Shown in pieces: positions 1 to 9,321 of a stretch of 64,000 nucleotides of DNA (positions are counted from its first letter, which is position 1; each line of letters starts with the position of its first letter). Source of the DNA: Pseudo-nitzschia pungens (lineage: Eukaryota; Bacillariophyta; Bacillariophyceae; Bacillariales; Bacillariaceae); the NCBI GenBank assembly GCA_037355855.1, contig CM074758.1:6421001-6485000 (forward strand), read 5' to 3'. The notes beneath the pieces were generated by a model. It was not told where the DNA came from. It searched no databases and saw only the letters and a list, made by a program, of their open reading frames with translations. Both the position numbers and the translations under genes were made by a program.

Positions 1-2
1 TA

Positions 3-962
3 GAAGAACTCCTACATACCAAAGAAGCCTTTCGAAATGCAGCAGAAGATCTTGATCTATCAGCAAATAAATACATCAAATACTTTGGTTGATGCCTTTG
101 CGTCGATGCCCAAACCAAGTGGAGAGCCTTAACAAGAAGCCAACGTGATTATCCAACTACAAGAAATGGATACAACAGAGCCTTCTCATCCTTCATTAAG
201 CAAGAACACTGCAGCGCCGAAGATGCAAAAGACATCATGCACACTTATCTCCGAAGCTCCGAATGCAAGAAGCCAAGCAATGTCGCATGCAAAGACCATG
301 CAGACCGAATGGAACAGCTCTTCAAATACACTGCAAAACTACAAGGCTTTGCAGCTGATCTAAACCACTTACAACAGATGACCATCTTGCTCCATAGCTT
401 CCCAAATGAGTGGGTTGAAGACTACTGCAGAATCCATAGTGGAATCAGACATCACACCACTGTGCAATTTATAGTGGACCATATGAGCTCCCTCGATCGA
501 TTGAGCCGAACGAACTCCTCCATCGACGATCCATACGATTCTGATGATGTCAACAGCGTCAGCAATTCCGACAGCAATCCAAACGCAGATAACGATTCCA
601 ACGCCGACAACAACGCTTCGGACGCTGACAACAACACCAGCTCTAATTCGGACAGTGACACCGATGCTGAATCCAACGAAGAAGACAACAGCAATACCAG
701 CAAGCGCAAGTACAACAACCCTTGCAGAATTACAGGACACGACCATGATTGGTCTGAATGTCCAAGAAACAAATATTCCAAAAGAAATAAGAGCAATAGC
801 AGCAACAACAGTACTGCTTCGGCTCCTAGCAATGAAACTGGAAGCACTGCTTCCAATGAAGCCTTCCAAGCTTACATCAAGCAAGCAATGGAAACTTATT
901 GCATGGAACATGGCGGACGCGTCGAAAGAGACTTCGATGGCGGTCCTACTTGGCAACCATAG
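3..962 (+). pseudogene. gag of LTR element H, 5'-truncated by window edge, one internal stop
   Basis: The reading frame from base 3 encodes a Gag homologous to those of J and E: the blocks EELL..K/EEAFRNAA, CxxxDAQxKW, DIMHTYLRSSEC, CKDHAD and LLHSFP align in order. A TGA at 90-92 interrupts it. The second half is rich in Asn, Asp and Ser (about 500-700). It then gives a zinc-knuckle-like CRITGHDHDWSEC, matching CRIPGHNHDWSEC in J. The role in the family is nucleocapsid assembly around element RNA. The ORF ends at 962, then about 15 bases remain before the TSD of the inserted LINE. The N-terminal part is missing. Confidence 0.75.
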
Positions 963-977
963 CCAAACCAAACAACA

Positions 978-996
978 AACAAAAGGATCACGCATC
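978..996. repeat. Target-site duplication (left copy) of the LINE complex
   Basis: Nineteen bases ending GGATCACGCATC sit directly before the LINE 5' end (ACAATTTTGCG). They recur at 23547-23565 directly after the 3' tail. Matching flanks show that the outer 5' end at 997 and the outer 3' end at 23546 bound one insertion. Confidence 0.9.
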
Positions 997-3735
997 ACAA
1001 TTTTGCGACGCGCGATTTTGTCCGACGTTCCGATGTTCCAGTACTCAAAACACGTAGATTTCTACACACACTTCCCCTTTAATATCTCCCTCACTTCTAA
1101 AGCTCCTACAACAACACCAAGCACTACACCTACTAACAGAGACCTCGCCTATCTGATTCTGCTATTTGTTTGGCTGCTCATTGCTTCCTTTGGTTGCTTT
1201 GGTTGCTTGTTTCCTGTCGGTCGGTCGATTCGGCAGCAACACAAGCAAACAAGGACACATAATTTTCTACAGCAATTGCAGTACTAATTCTACAGCAGCT
1301 CTGCTTCGATTCCGCTTTGTCTCGGAGCTCGGTTTTGTTTTTCGATCTGTTTTCAAGCCATCTTTTTATTTAACGCTATACAGTCTTCCAAGCCCCTTAA
1401 GTGATACCCACTTAACGTTCTACATTCTTCAAGGTCGAACCCACTTAACGTTCTACATTCTTCAAGATAGAACACATACATACCCCCCCTTTCTAGAAGG
1501 TTCCTACTCGCTGATCCCTAAGTCTTTACAGGTACTATCAAGTTCGCGCGAGCATATCACCTTCCAGTTCCCCCTGTTTTCAAGCCAATAGCCCCCTGCT
1601 CCTTAAGTCCCTTTCACTTAAGAGCTACCCTGTTTCCTAGCCAAGCCCCCTAGTCCCTAAGTGTTTTCGCTTAAGGCTCCCCCTACTACAACTGTTTTCA
1701 AGCCAAGCCCATCTGATCCCTAAGTACCTCCTACTTAGTGCACTCTTGTTTCCAAGACTATAGCTACTACTGCCCCTTGTTTTCAAGACTACAATTCCCC
1801 TGGTCCCTAAGTGTTCGCGAGGTCCCTGATCCCTAAGTGTTTTCGCTATTAAGCAACCCCAACTTGAACTTCAAGTTTGACACTGTTTTCAAGACACAAG
1901 CCTCCCCCCAGTCCCTAGGTGTTTCTACTAAAGACCCTGTTTTCAAGCAAGCAGCTTCCCTGGTCCCTAAGTATCTCGCTCAAGGTACCTGTTTTCAAGC
2001 CAATTGCCCCTGGATACTGTTTCCACTGCTTCCCTGGTCACAAAGTGTCTCGCTCAAGGTTCCTGTTTTTTTGGCTTGCACACCAATTGCCCCTGGATAC
2101 TGTTTCCACTTATAAGTACTCACGAGTTTGAACTTCAAGTTCCCTCCTGAGCCTTTTAAGTGTGCCCTGCCATTGATATCCCCCGGTCCCTAAGTGTTCC
2201 TACTAAAGCCCCTTTTCAAGCAAGCAGCGTCCCTGATACCAGGTCTTTGATCCAAGCCAGTTGTCGGTGGTTGGTTTCTACAGTCTGTTTCTACAGTCTG
2301 TTTGGTTTCTACAGTCTGTTTCTACAGTCTGTTTCTACACGATTTGCAGTGGTCTACTGGAGTTTCTAAATTCTGTAACTCCAGAGCACCTCTGTGGGTT
2401 TCGAGCGTGACTCTTCTGGTAGTGCTCCAGTCTTTTCTTTTGGTTCCCCTGGAATTTTTCCTTGTTCAGACCAACATTGGACCTGTTGTTGCTGCTGTAC
2501 CCTGTTTCCCAGCATACAACCTATCACTCAACTGGTGATTCTCCTGCCCCGGCATTTGTCATCATCAGGCATTTCTGCACCAAGGTGCTTTTCAGTTTGT
2601 TGATTTGCCCTCAACCGGTGCTTCTCCTGCCCCGGCCTTTGTCATCACCTGGCACTTTTACATCCCAGAGCAGTGGCTGCTGTTGCTCCAGTACCCAACG
2701 GGTTGCTTTTCAGCTGTTGGTTTGCCCTCCATTGGTGCTTCTCCTGCCCCGGCCTTTGCCCTCAACCGGCCATTGTCAGCACCGGTCACTTCTCCATTCA
2801 AGCGCGGCATTTCAGTTGGTGCCCCTGCGCTCCACCGGAGGTTTTCTGCTGTTGATTTGTCCTCCACCGGTGCTTCTCCTGCCCCGGCCTTTGCCCTCAA
2901 CCGGTGCTTTACCTGCTCCGGCCTTTGTCATCACCTGGCACTTGCGCATCTACGAGGCGTGTCTGCTGTTGGTCCAACACCCAATTGCTTGCTTTTCAGT
3001 TGTTGCTTTGCTCTCAACCGGTGCTTCTCCTGTCCTGGCCTTTGCCCTCACCCGGTGCTTCTCCTGCCCCGGCCTTTGTCTTCAACCGGTGCTTCTCCTG
3101 CCCCGGCCTTTGTCAACACCGGGTACTTCTCCTTTCAAGCGCGGGGTTTCAGTTGTTGCTCCTGCGCTCCACCGGAGGTTTTCTGCTGTTGATTGCCCTC
3201 AATCGGTGCTTCTCCTGCCCCGGCCTTTGTCATCAACCGGTGCTTCTCCTGCCCCGGCCTTTGTCATCACCTGGCATTTGCACATCCAAGAGGCGTGTCT
3301 GCTGTTGGTCCAACACCCAATTGCCTGCTTTTCAGTTGTTGCTTTGATCTCAACCGGTGCTTCTCCTGCCCCGGCCTTTGCCCTCAACCGCAGCTGGTGT
3401 CTCTGCCCTCAGTGCTCCACTTCTGGTACAAGCCTACACATTTTGCAGAGTTCTTCCTCTTCCGCGCGCAGAGTTTTTGGGCTCCAAGTGTGAGACAAAT
3501 TTTGCTTGTTTTTTAGCAAAAATTTCCAAGTTCCCCGGTGACTTTTGTGGGTGTGCTCCAGTATATTTTTTGGATCCCCAGGGACCTTTTCCTTGTCCAG
3601 ACCAAGGTTACCCTTGTTGTTGCTGCTGTACCCTGTTTCCAGAATACACCCATCTGTATATATACATACAGGTTAACACTGACAGCCTACCAGCGCCCGA
3701 GCCAACACGCCTATTCAGATGATACTAGCCCCACC
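997..3735 (+). promoter_or_regulatory. A1 LINE 5' UTR with short repeats
   Basis: This 2.7-kb leader runs from the conserved 5' end (ATTTTGTCCGACGTTCCGATG at about 1011-1031) to ORF1. It contains many copies of TCCCTAAGTG-type motifs followed by inverted TTAAG or CGCTCAAGG (about 1380-2170), which can pair into short hairpins. From about 2610 to 3410 a GC-rich unit around CCGGTGCTTCTCCTGCCCCGG recurs. A pol II internal promoter is likely for such a leader but is not shown by sequence alone. The ORFs read through it are repeat-driven and not supported as genes. Confidence 0.6.
2610..3410. repeat. GC-rich minisatellite in A1 leader
   Basis: About a dozen imperfect copies carry CGGTGCTTCTCCTGCCCCGG joined by GCCTTTGCCCTCAAC or GCCTTTGTCATCA. 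Spacing varies between about 33 and 150 bp. The same block, inverted, is in A3 (about 15650-16165). It is absent from A2, which carries a different array at that place. Confidence 0.75.
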
Positions 3736-6106
3736 ATGCCTCCCCCCCCGCCAGCTTCCAGGCGAAAAAGGCCTCCCTTGGCTGCTACTCCTTCAAACAA
3801 ACGCGCCTTTATGGGGACTCCTTCCCGCCGACCACCTGCTGGTTCCGTTCTTCAGGCTACTCCCTCTCCCCCTCCCTCTCCCCGTACAGCTAGAGATTCA
3901 CTCCCTTCTGATGATGATATGTCCTTCACTTCTGCTGTGTCTACCGGTGCTCTAGATGATGTTGATATGAGCACTGAGCAGTCAGGCACTGGGCATTCAG
4001 ACACAGGGCATTCAGGCAGTGGGCAGTCCGACAGTGGGAAGTCTGACAGTGGGAAGTCCAACAGTGGGAAGTCCAACAGTGGAAAGTCCAACAGTGGGAC
4101 GTCTACCAGTGGGAAGTCCAACAGTGGAATGTCCAACAGTGAGACGTCTAGGGATGGCCAGCCAGGCTCTGAGCACTCAGACTCTAAGCACCCTCCTTCC
4201 AAGGTCTCTCCTTCCAAGTCTAGTCTGAAACAAGCTACTCTTGCATTTCTTTCTGACACACCGTCTGCAGAGCGACATGCCCTGCGCCAGAAAGCCCTGG
4301 CTGCTGCCAACAAAGCTCACTCAGATTCCTTCCTCTGGTGCTTCTACGGTAAGGGGCCTTTTACTGGTCGTGCTTCCATTCCCACCCCTATCCAAACTCT
4401 TCGTAAAACTCCAGCAGGATCCCGGCTATGGACTGGGTGTCCTAGTCCCACTCACTTCTTCAGCAAGAAAGATGGGAATGACAAGAAATCCATCCATGAT
4501 TTCTGTCAGTCTGCCATCCCTCCAGCATATGCTCAAGCTTTTCCTGACAACCCTGATTGGAGAACTGCTTCTGTAGAGTCCCTGGTTTCCCTTGCTTCTC
4601 TCTGTTTTCAAGCCTCTGAAGACTGGACCAAGCAACCTTCTGGCCATGCTCTTAAGAGATGTCTTATTGGTTTGGCCAAGATGTCACCTGAGTGTTTTGA
4701 CACCATGTACTGTGAAGGGAACCTTTTGCCCAGCACTGAAGGAAAAGTTTGGTTGGCAGCTAACCAGGTGCTTGGCTCCCACTGGCATTTCAAGAAGAGA
4801 CCTCCTACACCTGCGCCAACTGCAGTTGATGATGCTTCCACTTCCAAATCAGTGTCCTTTCTTCCTGGTGGTGGTGATACTACTGTCTTGTCCTCTTCTG
4901 CTGGGCATTTCCTCCAACGCCGAGGGGTTTGCTCCAGTGATTCTAGAGCTCCAGTGGATGTCACTGCTGGCACCAAGTGTTCTCATAGTTCTTATGTCAC
5001 TCTGTCCCTTCCAAGGTTGATGTCACAACGCCCTGGGGAACTGTATGATGAGCTGCTCAAGTCTCTCAAGGAAGCTTTGGATCTTCTATGGACTGTTGAC
5101 AAGCGCCTGGTGTTGTATGTTTTTCCCTCCAGAGCCAGGCTCCACCCCAAGGCCAAGCCTGTTACCAAGTTTTGGACGACACTTCCTGACAGGAAGACCT
5201 TGGAATTGTATGTTGCTCAGCTATGGCTTCGCAGTAGAACTGCTCCTCATCTACGCTTCTTTTTGGGACACAGTGCTTCCCTGGAGAAACTCTTTTCAGC
5301 ACAATTGCTCCAGAGGCTCAGAGACCGGGACATGGACCTGAAATATGACCACATACAGGCCCCAGTTATTGTCACCTGTGGCTTTCTCCTTGGATCTTAC
5401 ATGCAGAGTTTTGATCTTGACCACTACAACGAATTGCTTCAGACTCATCCCAGGTTTCAGGCATGTCCTATTGCTGTTATCCGGAAGAATATCAGCCTTG
5501 ACAACTCCAGAACTCCTGATCCCAATCTGGTTCTGGCTGCTCATGTTTTATGTGATGCAACAAAGCGCGCCCAAACTGTTAAGCTCCTCAAAGCCCAGTT
5601 CAACCGTTGCAAACCTTCAGACATTGCCTCTTTACCTGATGGTAAATTCTACAAGTTTATTGAGACAGCTACCAATCCTTCTGACAGACCTCTTCCCCCC
5701 TCCAAGCTCAAGACTGTTCGCCAGGCTAAGCACCGCCAAGCCAAATTTATTGAGAGCCATGAAACTGCTCCTGTTCTGGGGGTAGTTGATCTTGATCTTC
5801 CAGTTGACTTGGGCCAAGGGCTGGGTTTGAAGACACTGCGCAGTGTGCTTCTGGGTATCAGAACCCGTGACAATTGGTCATGGCCTCTTTTTCTTTCTGT
5901 CGATACCAGTTCATACGGAGGCGAGATCCTTGCTTTGTACAACATCACTACCAAGGCTGAAGCAATGGCCATGTTGTCTTTCCTGCCTATTTTTCTGGAA
6001 GCTCAGTATGGTTCTTGTGTTAGACAATGGTTCTCTTCTGAGTGCTTGACTGAAATGGAAGCTTACCATTGGGATGATGCAGTCAATTGTGTTGTGGAAA
6101 CTGCAC
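3736..6106 (+). pseudogene. LINE ORF1 of A1, cut after about 790 codons
   Basis: I chose the start MPPPPPASRRKR because the intact copy A2 opens with the same peptide at 9322; upstream in-frame codons belong to the leader. The product has a Pro/Ser-rich N-terminus, a tract of SGKSNSG-type repeats at about residues 80-130, then a long conserved region (LKQATLAFLSDTP..., LWCFYGKGPFTG..., FFLGHSASLEKL). It has no CCHC knuckle and I do not recognise the fold. LINE ORF1 proteins usually bind element RNA; that role is inferred from position. The A2 5' end replaces the frame after GTGGAAACTGCAC, so translation would add about 17 foreign residues to 6156. Confidence 0.8.
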
Positions 6107-7879
6107 AATTTTGCAACGCGCGATTTTGTCCGACGTTCCAATGTTCCAGTACTTAAAACACGTAGATTTCTACACACAATTCCCCTTTGATATCTCCCTC
6201 ACTTCTAAAGCTCCAACAACAACACCAAGACCTACACCTACTAACAGAGACCTGCGCTACACACTTCTGCCATTAGTTCAGTTGATTGCTGCTCTCTTTG
6301 CTTGCTTTGGTGCCCTCACCATTGTCGGTCGGTCGATCGATTGATTCGGCAGCAACAAGCAAAAGGACACATAATTTTCTACAGCAATCCCAGTACTAAT
6401 TTCTACAGCTGAATTGTTTCGGTTAGTCTCCACGCTCGGTTTTCATTCTGTTTTCAAGCTCTTTTCAAGACCCAAACTTCAAGGTGCTTAAGTATACCAT
6501 TACTTAATGCTCTACATTGTTTCCAGGTCCCTTAAGTGATACCTACTTAACGTTCTCCATTCTTCAAGGTTGAACACATACATACCCCCCTTCTAGAAGG
6601 TTCCTACTCGCTGATCCCTTAAGTATTTCCAGGTTTCGCGAGCATATCTTCCAGCTTCCTCCCTATTTTCAAGTCTACAGCCCCCCCTGCTCCTTAAGTG
6701 TCTATCACTTAACAGCTCCCCTGTTTCCTAGCCCAGCCCCCTAGTCCTTAAGTATTTGCTTAAGACTCCCCTACTACATCGGTTTACAGTTCCTCTGGTC
6801 CCTAAGTGTCCGCAAGTTCCCTGGTCCCTAAGTACCTGTTTTCCAGCAAGCAGCTTCCCTGGTCCCTAAGTGTCTCGCTCAAGGTCTTTGTTTTCAAGCC
6901 AATTGCCCCTGGATACTGTTTCCACCCTCCCCTGATCCCTAAGTGTTCGCAAGTTCCCTGATCCCTAAGTACCTGTTTTCCGGCAAGCAGCTTCCCTGGT
7001 CCCTAAGTGTTCGAGAGTTCCCTGATCCCTAAGTGGCTTTGCTATATAGCACCCCCCAGTTTCTCAAGACAACCGCCTCCCTCCTTGTTCCTACGGCCCC
7101 TACTAAAGCCCCTGTTTTCAAGCAAGCAGCTTCTTTGATCCCTAAGTGTTCGCGAGTTCCCTGGTCCCTAAGTACCTGTTTTCCAGCAAGCAGCTTCCCT
7201 GGTCCCTAAGTGTTCGCGAGTTCCCTGATCCCTAAGTGGCTTTGCTATATAGCACCCCCCCAGTTTCTCAAGACAACAGCCTCCCTCCTTGTTCCTACGG
7301 CCCCTACTAAAGCCCCTGTTTTCAAGCAAGCAGCTTCTTTGATCCCTAAGTGTATTCGAGTTCCCTCATCCTTAAGTACCTGTTTTTCCAGCAAGCAGCT
7401 TCCCTGGTCCCTAAGTGCCTCGCTCAAGGTCCCTGTTTTCAAGCCAATTGCCCCTGGATACTGTTTCCACTTATAAGTACTCGCGAGTTTGAACTTCAAG
7501 TTCCCTCCTGAGCCTTTTAAGTGTGCCCTGTCATTGGTATCCCCCGGTCCCTAAGTGTTTCTACTAAAGCCCCTGTTTTCAAGCCATCTGATCCCTGGCG
7601 CTTAAGTGTACCACTTGGAATCATCCCTGGTTCGAACTTGGATACACAAGTCTACAAGCCATTTTGCTGCAGGTTCTACACGATTTGCAGTAGTCTACAG
7701 GAGTTTCTAAATTTTGTAACTCCAGAGCACCTCTGTGGGTTTCGAACGTGCCTTTTCTGGTAGTGCTCCAGTTCTTTTTGGATCCCCTGGAGTTTTTTCC
7801 TGTCCAGAACAACGTTGGACCTGTTGTTGCTGCTGTACCCTGGTTCAAACCCAGCGTACAACCCCAAGCTATCCATCCC

Positions 7880-9060
7880 GCAGTCAGGCTCCCAGCAGTC
7901 AGGCTCTCAGCAGTCAGCCCACCAGCAGTCAGCCCACCAGCAGTCAGCCAACCAGCAGTCAGCCCACAAGCAGTCAGCCCACCAGCAGTCAGCCCACAAG
8001 CAGTCAGCCCACAAGCAGTCAGCCCACCAGCAGTCAGCTCACCAGCAGTCAGCCCACCAGCAGTCAGCCCACCAGCAGTCAGCCCACCAGCAGTCAGCCC
8101 ACCAGCAGTCCGCTCACCAGCAGTCAGCCCACCAGCAGTCAGCCAACCAGCAGTCAGCCCACAAGCAGTCAGCCCACCAGCAGTCAGCCCACAAGCAGTC
8201 AGCCCACCAGCAGTCAGCCCACCAGCAGTCAGCTCACCAGCAGTCAGCCCACCAGCAGTCAGCCCACCAGCAGTCGGCCCACCAGCAGTCAGCCCACCAG
8301 CAGTCAGCTCACCAGCAGTCAGCCCACCAGCAGTCAGCCCACCAGCAGTCAGCCAACCAGCAGTCAGCTCACCAGCAGTCAGCCCACCAGCAGTCAGCCC
8401 ACCAGCAGTCAGCCCACCAGCAGTCAGCCCACCAGCAGTCGGCCCACCAGCAGTCAGCCCACCAGCAGTCAGCTCACCAGCAGTCAGCCCACCAGCAGTC
8501 AGCCCACCAGCAGTCAGCCCACCAGCAGTCAGCTCACCAGCAGTCAGCCCACCAGCAGTCAGCCCACCAGCAGTCAGCTCACCAGCAGTCAGCCCATCAG
8601 CAGTCAGCTCACCAGCAGTCAGCCCACCAGCAGTCAGCCCACCAGCAGTCAGCTCACCAGCAGTCAGCCCACCAGCAGTCAGCCCACCAGCAGTCAGCCC
8701 ACCAGCAGTCAGCCCACCAGCAGTCAGCTCACCAGCAGTCAGCCCACCAGCAGTCAGGCCCACCAGCAGTCGGCCCACCAGCAGTCAGCCCACCAGCAGT
8801 CAGCCCATCAGCAGACAGGCCACCAGCAGTCAGCCCACCAGCAGTCAGCTCACCAGCAGTCAGCCCATCAGCAGACAGGCCACCAGCAGTCAGCCCACCA
8901 GCAGTCAGCTCACCAGCAGTCAGCCCATCAGCAGTCAAGCTGTCAACAGTCAGCCCATCAGCAGTCAGCCCACCAGCAGTCAGCCGACCAGCAGTCAGCC
9001 CACCAGCAGTGAGCTCCCCAGCAGTCAGCCCACCAGCAGTCAGCTCACCAGCAGTCAGAG
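7880..9060. repeat. 15-bp minisatellite (CACCAGCAGTCAGCC)n in A2 leader
   Basis: About 78 copies of a 15-bp unit run almost without break, with point variants (CACAAGCAGTCAGCC, AACCAGCAGTCAGCC, CATCAGCAGACAGGC). The unit length is a multiple of three and lacks stop codons, so several frames on both strands stay open for about 385-450 codons. That openness is a property of the array, not evidence for a gene. Confidence 0.95.
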
Positions 9061-9321
9061 TCTTTGTGCTCCAAGTGTGAGACAAATTTTGCTCGTTTTT
9101 TAGCAAAAATTTCTGAGTTCCCCGGTGACTTTTGTGGGTGTGCTCCAGTATATTTTTTGGATCCCCAGGGACCTTTTCCTTGTCCAGACCAAGGTTACCC
9201 TTGTTGTTGCTGCTGTACCCTGTTTCCAGGATACCCCCATCTGTACATCTGCATAAAGTTCCCACTGACAGCCTACTAGCGCCCAAGCCAACACGCCTAT
9301 TCAGATGATACTAGCCCCACC

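Noticed and set aside
2462..3493. 343-codon ORF in the A1 leader
   Set aside because: It is made of repeat units. The same region in A3 gives a shorter, different frame (182-183 codons), which argues against coding.
3852..4313. 153-codon minus ORF conserved in three places (also 9438 and 14725)
   Set aside because: It is the antisense shadow of the Ser-Gly-Lys tract of ORF1 and is conserved only because ORF1 is.
7735..9103. Three overlapping 420-450-codon plus-strand ORFs and a 385-codon minus ORF of Ser/Gln/Thr/Pro repeats
   Set aside because: All are by-products of a stop-free 15-bp array. Several frames and both strands stay open, and there is no unique conserved sequence.
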